NCBI RefSeq assembly: GCF_000213055.1
Contig: NZ_CM001165.1
Location: 5,416,945-5,480,944, forward strand
Reading direction: 5' to 3'
Length of the DNA: 64,000 nt
Source: Streptomyces sp. Tu6071
GTDB taxonomy: Bacteria; Actinomycetota; Actinomycetes; Streptomycetales; Streptomycetaceae
Part shown: positions 1 through 8,703 of the stretch, in pieces
Layout of the letters: each line of letters begins with the position of its first letter
Position numbering within the stretch: position 1 is the first letter of the stretch
Made by a program: the position numbers and the translations under genes
Notes under the pieces: generated by a model
The model's input: only the letters and a program-made list of their open reading frames with translations
Database searches by the model: none
What the model was told of the DNA's origin: nothing

Positions 1-104
1 TCCTGGACGCCCTCCTGCCGGGCGCGGGCACGAGCGCGCCGTGGCCCCGGCGCCGCGCGGTGCCGACGATCGGGTTCCGGGCGGGAGGCGGGGGAGCGGG
101 CTGA
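1..104 (+). CDS. 3' end of an unidentified upstream gene
   Basis: The third reading frame is open from the window edge to a TGA at 102-104, and nearly every codon ends in G or C, as expected for a coding tail in this genome. About 33 residues are visible, ending in a Gly-rich run. Nothing in so short a tail identifies the protein. It is convergent with the membrane-protein gene that follows on the other strand. Confidence 0.45.
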   Translation, partial: LDALLPGAGTSAPWPRRRAVPTIGFRAGGGGAG

Positions 105-153
105 GCGGCGGGCGGTACGGGGCGGAGACGCGACGGTACGGGGCCGGGGCGGC

Positions 154-780
154 CTACGCGCACGGTCCGCGCCCCGCGCCGCCTCCCGCCTCCTTCGTCC
201 CGGCCCCCTCCCGCGCCCCGGTCTCAGCCCGCGTCCCGGCCCCCTCCCGCGTCCCCGTCCCGGCCCCCTCCCGCGCCCCCGTCTCGGCCCGTACGAGCCG
301 GGGCTCCCAGTACCGCGCCCGCGCCGCCGTCAGCACGGGCAGCGCCACCCCCACGAGCAGCGCGCCGAGCGCCCACCACCCGGACACCGCCCCGCTCACC
401 AGTCCCCAGCACCCGGCGCCCACCGCAAGGGCCGCGCAACCCCGGGCGCACCACGCCTGGTTGCGCAGCAGCACGCGGCGCCGGGCCGCGACCCGCGCGA
501 GCCGCTCCGGGCACGCGGTCGACTCGCCCCGCCGGAGGGCCCGTTCCAGTCGCGCGTGTTCCTCGCGGGGGACCCCGGCGGCACGTGCGGCGAGCCGGTC
601 GGCGAAGAAGGTCTGGAAGACGGCCCAGAACGGTGCGTACACCGCCCACCAGGCCGCTCGCCCCCAGCCCAGCCACACCCCCGCGAGCAGCCAGAGCAGG
701 GCCGCGATGCCCAGGTTCAGCCCGAACGCCGCCCAGCGACGCCCCCTCGTCCGCTCCCGCCGCCCGTCGCCCACGCCCAC
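154..780 (-). CDS. small membrane protein of unknown function
   Basis: A protein of about 208 residues on the minus strand. Two hydrophobic segments lie near the N-terminus (Trp- and Gly-rich, roughly residues 15-50) and a further hydrophobic pair lies around residues 125-165. They are separated by a basic cytoplasmic-looking loop rich in Arg and Glu. The last 45 residues are a low-complexity Gly/Ala/Glu/Thr/Arg tail that corresponds to an imperfect DNA repeat at about 190-290. The start is taken as GTG at 780 (another GTG lies at 774) because the hydrophobic region follows immediately; upstream reading is Pro/Arg-rich and looks non-coding. It is divergent from phoH, and the 170 bases between them must hold both promoters. 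The family is not recognised. Confidence 0.6.
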   Translation of the reverse strand: MGVGDGRRERTRGRRWAAFGLNLGIAALLWLLAGVWLGWGRAAWWAVYAPFWAVFQTFFADRLAARAAGVPREEHARLERALRRGESTACPERLARVAARRRVLLRNQAWCARGCAALAVGAGCWGLVSGAVSGWWALGALLVGVALPVLTAARARYWEPRLVRAETGAREGAGTGTREGAGTRAETGAREGAGTKEAGGGAGRGPCA

Positions 781-949
781 CCCCCCGTCCGGTCCGCGCG
801 GGTACCCCCTCCCCCTTCCGGAAAACGGTGCGCCCCGCGCGGGAAAAGCCCTGCGGTGTTGTCGGCGGGGGGTCGTAGGCTTGGCCCAAGAGGTTTTCGA
901 CCGGCGAGGACCTGACACAGGAGGTATGCGCAGGCCACAGTGCCGGCCC

Positions 950-2026
950 ATGACTCAGACACCCACAGCCCACAGCCCCGAGCGTTCCACCGCTCGCATC
1001 ACCGTCCCGGCGAAGCACCCCATGGTGACGGTCCTCGGCTCGGGCGATTCGCTGCTCCGCGTCATCGAAAGCGCCTTCCCCGGCACGGACATCCACGTCC
1101 GGGGCAACGAGATCAGCGCTCAGGGACCCGCCGCCGACATCGCCCTCCTCCAGCGCCTCTTCGACGAGATGCTGCTCGTGCTGCGCACCGGGCAGCCGAT
1201 GACCGAGGACGCCGTCGAGCGCTCCATCGCGATGCTCCGCGCGAGCGGCGCGGGCGAGCCCGGTGGCGAGGAGCACCCCGCCGAGGTCCTGACCCAGAAC
1301 ATCCTCTCCTCGCGCGGGCGCACCATCCGCCCCAAGACGCTCAACCAGAAGCGCTACGTCGACGCCATCGACAAGCACACGATCGTCTTCGGCATCGGCC
1401 CCGCCGGTACCGGCAAGACGTACCTGGCGATGGCCAAGGCCGTGCAGGCCCTCCAGTCGAAGCAGGTCAGCCGCATCATCCTGACCCGCCCGGCCGTGGA
1501 GGCCGGCGAACGCCTCGGCTTCCTGCCCGGCACGCTCTACGAGAAGATCGACCCCTACCTGCGTCCGCTGTACGACGCCCTGCACGACATGCTCGACCCC
1601 GACTCCATCCCGCGCCTCATGGCAGCCGGGACGATCGAGGTCGCGCCGCTGGCGTACATGCGCGGCCGTACGCTCAACGACGCCTTCATCATTCTCGACG
1701 AGGCGCAGAACACGAACCCCGAGCAGATGAAGATGTTCCTCACCCGCCTCGGCTTCGAATCCAAGATCGTCATCACCGGCGACGTCACGCAGGTCGACCT
1801 GCCCGGCGGCACGAAGAGCGGGCTGCGGCAGGTGCAGGAGATCCTGGAGGGCGTGGACGACGTGTCGTTCTCGCGGCTCAGCTCGCAGGACGTCGTCCGG
1901 CACAAACTCGTGGGCCGGATCGTTGACGCGTACGAGAAGTACGACCATGCCCACGAGCGCGAGCAGGACCAGGGCCGCCGTCACGGCGGTCGCGCGCGGG
2001 GCGGCCATGACGGAAACGGGAAGTAG
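950..2026 (+). CDS. phoH: PhoH family ATPase/RNA-linked protein
   Basis: A cytoplasmic P-loop ATPase of the PhoH family, 358 residues. The family shares the helicase-like ATPase core of RNA helicases and is repeatedly encoded beside ybeY, suggesting RNA processing or ribosome maturation. Visible signs are Walker A GPAGTGKT (residues 150-157) and Walker B with LDEAQ (D250, E251), preceded by a KH-like N-terminal region. The start is ATG 950. An in-frame ATG at 926 sits only one base after a GGAGG (920-924), so it is less likely, but no good ribosome site lies right before 950 either. ybeY starts 15 bases downstream, so the two are probably co-transcribed. Confidence 0.93.
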   Translation: MTQTPTAHSPERSTARITVPAKHPMVTVLGSGDSLLRVIESAFPGTDIHVRGNEISAQGPAADIALLQRLFDEMLLVLRTGQPMTEDAVERSIAMLRASGAGEPGGEEHPAEVLTQNILSSRGRTIRPKTLNQKRYVDAIDKHTIVFGIGPAGTGKTYLAMAKAVQALQSKQVSRIILTRPAVEAGERLGFLPGTLYEKIDPYLRPLYDALHDMLDPDSIPRLMAAGTIEVAPLAYMRGRTLNDAFIILDEAQNTNPEQMKMFLTRLGFESKIVITGDVTQVDLPGGTKSGLRQVQEILEGVDDVSFSRLSSQDVVRHKLVGRIVDAYEKYDHAHEREQDQGRRHGGRARGGHDGNGK

Positions 2027-2040
2027 ACCGGACCAGCACC

Positions 2041-2538
2041 ATGTCGATCGACGTCAACAACGAGTCCGGCACCGAGGCCGACGAGGAAGCCATCCTCGAC
2101 ATCGCCCGCTACGCCCTCGGCCGTATGCGCATCCACCCGCTCTCCGAGCTGTCCGTGATCCTCGTGGACGGCCCCGCGATGGAACAGCTCCACGTGCAGT
2201 GGATGGACCTCCCGGGGCCCACCGATGTCATGTCCTTCCCGATGGACGAGTTGCGTCCCCCGGCGAAGGACGACGAGGAGCCCCCGCAGGGACTGCTCGG
2301 CGACATCGTGCTGTGTCCCGAGGTCGCCGAGCGCCAAGGCCGCGAGGCCCCCACGGAGCACTCCACGGACGAGGAGCTGCAGCTCCTCACCGTCCACGGA
2401 GTGCTCCACCTGCTCGGCTACGACCACGAGGAGCCCGACGAGAAGGCCGAGATGTTCGGCCTCCAGCAGGCCATCGTGGACGGCTGGCGCGGCGAGCGCG
2501 GGCTCACCGGGCCCTCGCCGGCCCCGACGGTGTCATGA
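2041..2538 (+). CDS. ybeY: endoribonuclease YbeY, rRNA maturation factor
   Basis: A single-strand-specific, metal-dependent endoribonuclease involved in 16S rRNA 3' end maturation and ribosome quality control. The 165 residues carry the diagnostic motif [11 protein letters not shown], with zinc ligands H119, H123 and H129, and the upstream GDIVLCPE strand typical of the family. Its length matches the family. It lies in the phoH-ybeY-CNNM order common in actinobacteria, with 14 bases to phoH and 34 to the next gene, indicating an operon. The N-terminus is short and acidic. Nothing is unusual. Confidence 0.96.
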   Translation: MSIDVNNESGTEADEEAILDIARYALGRMRIHPLSELSVILVDGPAMEQLHVQWMDLPGPTDVMSFPMDELRPPAKDDEEPPQGLLGDIVLCPEVAERQGREAPTEHSTDEELQLLTVHGVLHLLGYDHEEPDEKAEMFGLQQAIVDGWRGERGLTGPSPAPTVS

Positions 2539-2572
2539 ACCGCCGAAAACCGGCCCGCACGGGGGGCTTCGC

Positions 2573-3895
2573 GTGAGCTACCAGCTGATCAGCGGCGCCG
2601 TCGCGCTCGTCGTCGTGGCCTGGCTCGCCGCCTGCGCCGAGGCCGGGCTCGCGCGCGTGTCCAGCTTCCGCGCCGAGGAGGCCGTACGGTCCGGGCGGCG
2701 CGGCAGCGCGCGCCTCGCCCAGGTCGCCGCCGACCCCACCCGCTACCTCAACGTGGCCCTGCTCGTCCGGGTCGCCTGCGAGATGGCGGCGGCGGCCCTC
2801 GTCACCTACGCCTGCCTGAAGGCGTTCGAGGAGACGTGGTCCGCGCTGCTCGTCGCCATCGCCGTGATGGTCCTCGTCAGCTACGTCGCGGTCGGCGTCT
2901 CGCCGCGTACGATCGGCCGTCAGCACCCGCTCAACACGGCGACCGCCGCGAGCTACGTCCTCGTACCGCTCGCCAAGGTCATGGGCCCCGTGCCCCCGCT
3001 GCTCATCCTCATCGGTAACGCGCTCACGCCCGGCAAGGGCTTCCGGCGCGGGCCCTTCGCCTCCGAGGCCGAACTGCGGGCGCTCGTGGACCTCGCCGAG
3101 AAGGAATCGCTCATCGAGGACGAGGAGCGCCGCATGGTGCACTCGGTCTTCGAACTGGGCGACACCCTCGTGCGCGAGGTCATGGTGCCCCGCACCGACC
3201 TCGTGTCCATCGAGCGGTTCAAGACGATCCGGCAGGCGCTCACGCTCGCGCTGCGCTCCGGCTTCTCGCGCATCCCCGTCACGGGCGAGAGCGAGGACGA
3301 CATCGTCGGGATCGTCTACCTCAAGGACCTCGCCCGCAAGACGCACATCAGCCGCGACGCCGAGTCCGAGCTGGTCTCGACGGCGATGCGCCCGGCGACC
3401 TTCGTGCCCGACACGAAGAACGCGGGCGACCTGCTCCGCGAGATGCAGCAGGAGCGCAGCCACGTCGCCGTCGTCATCGACGAGTACGGCGGCACGGCGG
3501 GGATCGTCACGATCGAGGACATCCTGGAGGAGATCGTCGGCGAGATCACCGACGAGTACGACCGCGAACTGCCGCCCGTGGAGGACCTCGGCGGGGGCCG
3601 CCACCGCGTCACCGCCCGGCTCGGCACGGACGACCTCGGCGAGCTGTACGGCATCGAGGAGTACGACGACGAGGACGTCGAGACCGTCGGCGGGCTCCTC
3701 GCCAAGGCGCTCGGCCGCGTCCCCATCGCGGAGTCCTCGGCCGTCGTCGCGCTCCCCGACGGGCGGGAGCTGCGCCTGACGGCGGAGTCCTCGGCGGGCC
3801 GCCGCAACAAGATCGTCACGGTGCTCGTCGAGCCCGTCGGCGAGGACGCCGGGTCCCGTGCGGACGAGGCGCTGAGCAAGGAGAACGCGGGATGA
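2573..3895 (+). CDS. CNNM/HlyC-CorC family membrane protein (CBS domains)
   Basis: A predicted divalent-cation (Mg or Co) transporter or regulator of the CNNM/CorC/'hemolysin C' family, 440 residues. The order is a DUF21 membrane domain (hydrophobic segments at about residues 3-22, 65-85, 90-115 and 125-150), two CBS domains (about 200-335; the second contains VVIDEYGGTAGIVTIEDIL) and a C-terminal transporter-associated domain (about 345-430). GTG 2573 is chosen because it directly precedes the first membrane segment and a run of G lies 7 bases upstream. Its TGA overlaps the next ATG (ATGA), so translation is probably coupled to the YjbR-like gene. Confidence 0.92.
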   Translation: MSYQLISGAVALVVVAWLAACAEAGLARVSSFRAEEAVRSGRRGSARLAQVAADPTRYLNVALLVRVACEMAAAALVTYACLKAFEETWSALLVAIAVMVLVSYVAVGVSPRTIGRQHPLNTATAASYVLVPLAKVMGPVPPLLILIGNALTPGKGFRRGPFASEAELRALVDLAEKESLIEDEERRMVHSVFELGDTLVREVMVPRTDLVSIERFKTIRQALTLALRSGFSRIPVTGESEDDIVGIVYLKDLARKTHISRDAESELVSTAMRPATFVPDTKNAGDLLREMQQERSHVAVVIDEYGGTAGIVTIEDILEEIVGEITDEYDRELPPVEDLGGGRHRVTARLGTDDLGELYGIEEYDDEDVETVGGLLAKALGRVPIAESSAVVALPDGRELRLTAESSAGRRNKIVTVLVEPVGEDAGSRADEALSKENAG

Positions 3896-4248
3896 GACCG
3901 GCGGCGCTGCGCGCCCTGTGCCTGTCGTTCAACGCGGCGGTCGAGGAGTTCCCGTTCAACCCGGAGACCTCGGTCTTCAAGGTCAACGGGAAGGTCTTCG
4001 CCCTCACGGACCTCGGAGCCGAGCCGCTCACGGTCTCGCTCAAGTGCGAGCCCGAGGAGGCGGTACGGCTGCGCGAGGCCCACCCCGACGTCGTCGTGCC
4101 CGGCTGGCACCTCAACAAGCGGCACTGGAACACGGTGACGGTCGGGGAGCTGCCCGCCGCGCGGGTGCGGGAGATGGTGGAGGACTCCTACGACCTCGTG
4201 GTGGCGAAGCTGCCGAGGGCGGAGAGGCTGCGACTGGACCGGCCGTGA
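3892..4248 (+). CDS. MmcQ/YjbR family protein
   Basis: A small cytoplasmic protein (118 residues) of the MmcQ/YjbR family, which has a CyaY-like fold and is often labelled DNA-binding although no biochemical role is firmly assigned. Typical family signs are an early VFKVNGKVFAL strand pair, SLKCEPEEA, and the conserved HLNKRHWNTV segment before the C-terminal helices. It is translationally coupled to the CNNM gene by an ATGA overlap. A strong bidirectional hairpin follows directly, so it is the last gene of the phoH operon as arranged here. Confidence 0.88.
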   Translation: MRPAALRALCLSFNAAVEEFPFNPETSVFKVNGKVFALTDLGAEPLTVSLKCEPEEAVRLREAHPDVVVPGWHLNKRHWNTVTVGELPAARVREMVEDSYDLVVAKLPRAERLRLDRP

Positions 4249-4258
4249 CCCGGGTTCC

Positions 4259-4308
4259 GGTACGGGGACGGGGCGGTGCCCATGTGGGCACCGCCCCGTC
4301 CCCGTACC
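4259..4308. terminator. perfect bidirectional terminator hairpin
   Basis: A 24-base arm (starting GGTACGGGGACGGGGC) and its exact complement are separated by only two bases (TG). It lies between the convergent yjbR-like and MFS genes and should end transcription from both sides. There is no U-tract, as is common for Streptomyces terminators. Confidence 0.85.
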
Positions 4309-4311
4309 CGC

Positions 4312-5796
4312 TCAAGAGCGCCGGGACCGCAGCCCCACCGCGATGAGCACCGCCGCCGCCAGGACGACGCAGGTGTCGACGAGGACCACGAGGCGGACGC
4401 CGGAGGCGAGGCCGCCCGCCGTCGTCGTGGCGAGGACGCCGAGGAGCGGGATGCCGATGGTGATACCGACCTGCTGCGTGCTCGTCACGAGACCCGTCGC
4501 GAGCCCCTGCTCCGCGTCCGGGACGCCCGAGGTCGCCGTCACCCCGTAGGAGACGATCGCCCCGAGGTGCCCGGCGCTCGCCACCGCGACCGCGCCCGTC
4601 GCGAGCCACACCGAGGCCGTTCCCGCGCCGAGAGCGAGCAGGGCGAGCGTCGTGAGGCCCTGGAGGAGCAGCGAGCCGACGAGGACGCGCCGCGCGCCGA
4701 AGCGGCTCACCGTCCGGCCCGCGACGAGACCCGCCAGCACCGAGAGCACGCCCTGCACGCCGAAGGCGAGCCCGGTGCGGAAGGCCGAGAGGTGCTGGAC
4801 CTCCTGGAACCACAGCGTGAGGACGAAGACGATCGTGCTCATCATCGAGAAGGTCACGAGCCCGCCGAGATTGCCGAAGGCCACCGTGGGCCTGCGCAGC
4901 ATCCCCAGCGAGACGAGCGGGTGCGCGGCACGGGACTCGACGCGGACGAAGAGGGCGAGGAGTACGAGGCCGAGCGGGAGCGCCACGAGGACGTCGGGGC
5001 GGCCGAAGCCCTGTGCGGCGGCGGTGGACAGCGCGTAGATGAGCGCGAGCAGGCCCCCGGTGACGGAGAGGGCGCCCGGGATGTCGAGGCGGGTGCGGGC
5101 GGGCACGCGGGACTCGGCGAGCAGGCGCGGGGCGAGCGGCAGGACGACGACGGCGAAGAGCGTGAGCAGGCCCATCGTGGAGCGCCAGCCGAGCAGATCG
5201 GTGAGTGTGCCGCCGCCGACCATGCCGAGCGTGAAGCCGAGCGAGAGGAGCGTGCCGCTGATGCCGAGCGCGCGGTCGCGGCGCGGGCCCTCGGGGAACG
5301 TCGTGGTCAGCAGCGCCATCCCGGTCGGCACGATCGCGGCGGCGCCGAGGCCCTGGAGGGCACGGCCCGCGAGGAAGGCCACCGGGTTCCACGCGAGCGT
5401 CGCGAGGAGCGAGGCCGCGCCGAAGAGCGCGAGGCCGCCGAGGAAGAGCCGCCGCCTGCCGTACAGGTCCCCGAGCCGCCCCGACAGGAGCAGGAAGCCG
5501 CCGGAGGGGAGGGCGAAGGCGGTGACGGCCCACTGGAGCGCGCTGTCGCCCATGCCGAGGTCGCGGCCGAGCACCGGCAGCGCGACGTTCAGGACCGAGA
5601 AGTCGAGCGCCACCATGAACTGCGCCGCGCACAGGACGAAGAGGACGAGGGCGTCGCGCGGCGTGAAACGGGGAGCGGCGGGCTCCAGACGAGCGGACGA
5701 GGACGCCGCGCCGGGCGCGAACTTCCCGCTGTCCGTGGCGTTTTCGGGAAGCGCGGGCCGGGCGGGCGGGGGAGCGAGGGGGAGTTCCGTGGTCAT
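4312..5796 (-). CDS. MFS efflux transporter, DHA2-like (14 TM)
   Basis: A proton-driven drug-efflux pump of the major facilitator superfamily, 494 residues, about 14 membrane helices after a 45-residue Ala/Pro-rich cytoplasmic lead. Visible motifs are LDFSVLNVALPVLGRDLG in helix 1 (the LDxTIVNVALP class signature) and GRLGDLYGRRRLFL (motif A) between helices 2 and 3. The substrate cannot be read from sequence. It is divergent from an XRE/MmyB-type regulator 92 bases away, the usual arrangement for a repressor-controlled pump. Together with that regulator it separates the yjbR-like gene from the cytidine-deaminase-like gene. Confidence 0.92.
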   Translation of the reverse strand: MTTELPLAPPPARPALPENATDSGKFAPGAASSSARLEPAAPRFTPRDALVLFVLCAAQFMVALDFSVLNVALPVLGRDLGMGDSALQWAVTAFALPSGGFLLLSGRLGDLYGRRRLFLGGLALFGAASLLATLAWNPVAFLAGRALQGLGAAAIVPTGMALLTTTFPEGPRRDRALGISGTLLSLGFTLGMVGGGTLTDLLGWRSTMGLLTLFAVVVLPLAPRLLAESRVPARTRLDIPGALSVTGGLLALIYALSTAAAQGFGRPDVLVALPLGLVLLALFVRVESRAAHPLVSLGMLRRPTVAFGNLGGLVTFSMMSTIVFVLTLWFQEVQHLSAFRTGLAFGVQGVLSVLAGLVAGRTVSRFGARRVLVGSLLLQGLTTLALLALGAGTASVWLATGAVAVASAGHLGAIVSYGVTATSGVPDAEQGLATGLVTSTQQVGITIGIPLLGVLATTTAGGLASGVRLVVLVDTCVVLAAAVLIAVGLRSRRS

Positions 5797-5815
5797 GGCA
5801 AAGAGCTTCCGATGA

Positions 5816-5856
5816 CGGGAACAACCGTGGGCAGCCCGTACTTATGCTGGTTCCCG
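5816..5856. promoter_or_regulatory. inverted repeat between MFS pump and its regulator
   Basis: CGGGAAC (5816-5822) and its exact complement GTTCCCG (5850-5856) flank the short divergent promoter region. TATGCT at 5844-5849, in the centre, is a plausible -10 for the rightward regulator. A binding site for that regulator is inferred, not shown. Confidence 0.4.
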
Positions 5857-5888
5857 CACCACCAGTCAGGCACCGGAGGGGGACCGGA

Positions 5889-6884
5889 ATGACGGACACG
5901 TTCACACCGCCGGGGACGGCCGCGCAGGCCCAGGACGGCACCAAGGACGCCCGGCTGCGCGAACTGCGTGCCTTTCTCACCGCCCGCCGCGCCCGCGTAC
6001 GCCCCGAGGACGTGGGCCTGCCCGCGGGCGGTCGCCGCCGCACGCCCGGTCTGCGCCGCGAGGAGGTCGCGGTGCTCGCCGGGGTCGGGCCCTCCTGGTA
6101 CCAGTGGCTCGAACAAGGCCGTGACATCTCCGTCTCGCCGCAGGTGCTCGACGCGGTCGCCGGGGTGCTGCGCCTGTCGAGCGCCGAGCGCCGCCACCTC
6201 TACCGCCTCGCCGGGCTCAACCCGCCCGCGCTGGAGGTCGCCCCCGCCGACCTCCACATGAGCGAGGGGCTGGAGCGGCTCATCGACCACTGGCTCCCGT
6301 ACCCGGCGCACATCATGGACACGTACTGGAACCTCGTGATGGCCAACGAGGCCGCCACCGAGGTCCTCGGGATGCACCCCGGGCTCCCGTACAACTGCCT
6401 CATCGCCTTCTTCACCGACCCGGCCTACCGCTCCCGCGCCGTCACCTGGGCGCAGGTCGCGCCGGTCGTCGTCGCGCAGTTCCGCGCGCTGTGCGCGGAG
6501 CGGCCGGGGGACCCGGGCTTCGCGTACGTCATCGAGGAGGCGCGGCGGGCGAGCGCGGAGTTCGACGAGCTGTGGAGCCGCGGGGACGTGTGCCCGAGCG
6601 GCCAGATGCGCAAGGAACTGCACCACCCGCGCGGCGGGCGGCTCCACATGGAGGCGACGACGCTCCAGATCCCGGCCCGCCCGGACCTGGTCATCGTCCT
6701 GCACATGCCGGTGCCGGGGACGGGGACGGAGGCGGCCCTCGAACGGGTGCTCGCGGGGCGGGGGACCGAGGCGGGTCCGAGGGGCGGCGGGCGCGGTCGC
6801 GTCGGGGGCCCGCTCCCGGGGGCGAGGGACGGGGCGGGGGCGGGGGCGGGGGCGCCGGTCGGCTCCGTATGCTCGGCGCCATGA
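5889..6884 (+). CDS. XRE family regulator with MmyB-like ligand domain
   Basis: A DNA-binding regulator of 331 residues. The N-terminal helix-turn-helix (about 20-95) has the typical RRTPGLRREEVAVLAGVGPS segment. It is followed by a PAS-like MmyB ligand-binding domain (about 110-280), with HIMDTYWNLVMANEAA as the family hallmark. The last 50 residues are Gly/Arg/Ala-rich low complexity. The start is ATG 5889, with GGAGGGGGA shortly before. Members of this family usually repress or activate an adjacent transporter or reductase, here the divergent MFS pump. Its TGA overlaps the ATG of the next gene. Confidence 0.9.
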   Translation: MTDTFTPPGTAAQAQDGTKDARLRELRAFLTARRARVRPEDVGLPAGGRRRTPGLRREEVAVLAGVGPSWYQWLEQGRDISVSPQVLDAVAGVLRLSSAERRHLYRLAGLNPPALEVAPADLHMSEGLERLIDHWLPYPAHIMDTYWNLVMANEAATEVLGMHPGLPYNCLIAFFTDPAYRSRAVTWAQVAPVVVAQFRALCAERPGDPGFAYVIEEARRASAEFDELWSRGDVCPSGQMRKELHHPRGGRLHMEATTLQIPARPDLVIVLHMPVPGTGTEAALERVLAGRGTEAGPRGGGRGRVGGPLPGARDGAGAGAGAPVGSVCSAP

Positions 6885-7234
6885 GTGAGAGCAGCGCGCT
6901 GAACCCCGAGGACGCCAAGATCATCACGCTCGCCCGTTCCGCGCGGGCCCGCAACCAGGTGCCGGAGGGCGCGGCGGTACGGGACGAGACGGGGCGCACG
7001 TACGTGGCCGGGGCCGTCGCCCTGCCGAGCCTCGCGCTGAGCGCGCTGCGCACGGCGGTGGCGATGGCGGTCGCGAGCGGCGCGGAGTCGCTGGAGGCGG
7101 CAGCGGTGGTCACGGCCGCCGCGTCCCTTCCGGCCGAGGACCTCGCGGCCGTCGCCGACCTCGGCGGCGCGGGCACACCGGTCTTCCTGGCGGGCCCGGA
7201 CGCGGTGGTGCGGGAGCGGCTCGCGGCGGGCTGA
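6881..7234 (+). CDS. cytidine deaminase-like protein lacking zinc ligands
   Basis: 117 residues resembling the short proteins annotated as cytidine deaminase that precede era in Streptomyces. The fold signs are weak: a GRTYVAGAVALPSLALSALR segment followed by Ala-rich helices and a short C-terminal strand region. No Cys residue is present, and there is no HAE/CAE or PCxxC signature, so the zinc site and catalytic Glu of true cytidine deaminases are absent. Catalysis is therefore unlikely; a structural or regulatory role is possible. It starts inside the last codons of the XRE gene (ATGA), although in its ancestral setting it probably belonged to the phoH-era operon. Confidence 0.75.
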   Translation: MSESSALNPEDAKIITLARSARARNQVPEGAAVRDETGRTYVAGAVALPSLALSALRTAVAMAVASGAESLEAAAVVTAAASLPAEDLAAVADLGGAGTPVFLAGPDAVVRERLAAG

Positions 7235-7366
7235 GGAGGGCGGCGGTACGGGGCGGCGGGGAGAGGCCGCCGGTACGGGGCGTCGGTACGAGGCCGGGCG
7301 GGGGGCGGTGCGCGGGGGTCGCGGGGCGGCTCGGGTGGCGCGGGCGGTCCGGCGGAGAGTGGCGGG

Positions 7367-7467
7367 CGGGCGGCTCCGGCGGGGTGTGCCGGGCGGCATC
7401 CCCGGAGTGGCATCGGACGGCTTTGCCCGCGTGCTTCGGGCGGCTCCGGCGGGGTGTGCCGGGCGGC
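7367..7467. repeat. two 31-bp direct repeats upstream of era
   Basis: The identical 31-base sequence beginning CGGGCGGCTCCGGCGGGG occurs at 7367-7397 and 7437-7467, a 70-base period. It lies in the 297-base space between the deaminase-like gene and era, which otherwise shows only G-rich low-complexity sequence. Function unknown. Confidence 0.7.
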
Positions 7468-7531
7468 CTCGGCGGGGGCCGCGCGGTGGCCCGGGTCGGC
7501 GGCGCTCGGCGGATCGGGGAGAATGGCCCGT

Positions 7532-8473
7532 ATGAGCGAACCCTCCACCGCCCCCGCCGCCCCGCACCGCGCGGGTTTCGCGTGCTTCGTCGGCCGTCCC
7601 AACGCGGGGAAGTCGACCCTGACCAACGCACTGGTGGGGCAGAAGGTCGCCATCACCTCGAACCGCCCGCAGACCACGCGGCACACCGTGCGCGGCATCG
7701 TGCACCGCCCCGAGGCGCAGCTGATCCTCGTCGACACCCCCGGGCTCCACAAGCCCCGCACGCTGCTCGGCGAGCGGCTCAACGACGTCGTGCGGGCAAC
7801 CTGGGCCGAGGTCGACGTGATCGGTTTCTGCCTTCCCGCCGATCAGAAGATCGGCCCCGGTGACCGTTTCATCGCCAAGGAACTCGCCGGGATCAAGCGG
7901 ACCCCGAAGGTCGCGATCGTCACGAAGACGGACCTCGTCGACAGCAAGCGGCTCGCCGAGCAGCTCATGGCGATCGACGCGCTCGGCCGCGAGCTGGGCT
8001 TCGAGTGGGCCGAGATCGTGCCGGTCTCGGCGGTCGAGGGCAAGCAAGTCTCGCTCCTCGCCGACCTCCTCGTGCCGCTCCTCCCGGAGAGCCCGCAGCT
8101 CTACCCGGAGGGCGACCTCACCGACGAGCCCGAGCAGGTCATGGTCGCCGAGCTGATCCGCGAGGCGGCGCTCGAAGGCGTACGGGACGAGCTTCCGCAC
8201 TCGATCGCGGTCGTCGTCGAGGAGATGAACCCGCGCGAGGGCCGCCCGGCCGACAAGCCGCTCCTGGACATCCACGCGAACCTCTTCATCGAGCGCTCCA
8301 GCCAGAAGGGCATCGTCATCGGCCCGAAGGGCCAGCGCCTCAAGGACGTCGGCACGAAGTCGCGCCGTCAGATCGAGGCGCTGCTCGGCACCCCGGTCTT
8401 CCTGGACCTGCACGTGAAGATCGCCAAGGACTGGCAGCGCGACCCGAAGCAGCTCCGGCGGCTGGGGTTCTAG
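7532..8473 (+). CDS. era: GTPase Era
   Basis: An essential ribosome-associated GTPase that binds the 3' end of 16S rRNA and helps 30S maturation, 313 residues. G1 is GRPNAGKS (21-28), G3 is DTPG (68-71), G4 is TKTD (131-134). The C-terminal KH domain (about 220-300) contains IVIGPKGQRLKDVG. ATG 7532 is favoured over the in-frame ATG 7523 because GGGGA lies 11 bases before 7532 but only 2 before 7523. Length and domain order are normal. It shares a functional theme with phoH and ybeY upstream. Confidence 0.96.
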   Translation: MSEPSTAPAAPHRAGFACFVGRPNAGKSTLTNALVGQKVAITSNRPQTTRHTVRGIVHRPEAQLILVDTPGLHKPRTLLGERLNDVVRATWAEVDVIGFCLPADQKIGPGDRFIAKELAGIKRTPKVAIVTKTDLVDSKRLAEQLMAIDALGRELGFEWAEIVPVSAVEGKQVSLLADLLVPLLPESPQLYPEGDLTDEPEQVMVAELIREAALEGVRDELPHSIAVVVEEMNPREGRPADKPLLDIHANLFIERSSQKGIVIGPKGQRLKDVGTKSRRQIEALLGTPVFLDLHVKIAKDWQRDPKQLRRLGF

Positions 8474-8562
8474 ACCCGCTACGGGACGAGACGGACGCAG
8501 CGCGGCGGGGCCTCCCCGGGCCCCTCCGCAGCGGCGGGTCCTCTCACGGCCTCTCCGACTCA

Positions 8563-8624
8563 GCGGGCATGCCGTCCCGTGGCCTCTCCGCCCCGGCGGG
8601 CATGCCGTCCCGTGGCCTCTCCGC
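8563..8624. repeat. 33-bp tandem repeat after era
   Basis: The 29-base sequence starting GCGGGCATGCCGTCCCGTGG is present at 8563-8591 and 8596-8624 (33-base period). A degenerate third copy lies at about 8531-8561. It sits in the convergent space between era and the GNAT gene; no terminator hairpin was recognised there. Confidence 0.7.
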
Positions 8625-8703
8625 TGCCGTGAGCGTGTCGTCCCTCGGTCTCGCGCGCTCGGTCACGCCGGGCTCCCTGGGCCACCACACCACCCGCCCC
8701 CCG

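Noticed and set aside
41..949. Long plus-strand reading frame upstream of phoH in the same frame
   Set aside because: It is Pro/Arg/Ala/Ser-rich, lacks codon-position bias in this frame, and overlaps a better membrane-protein gene on the other strand.
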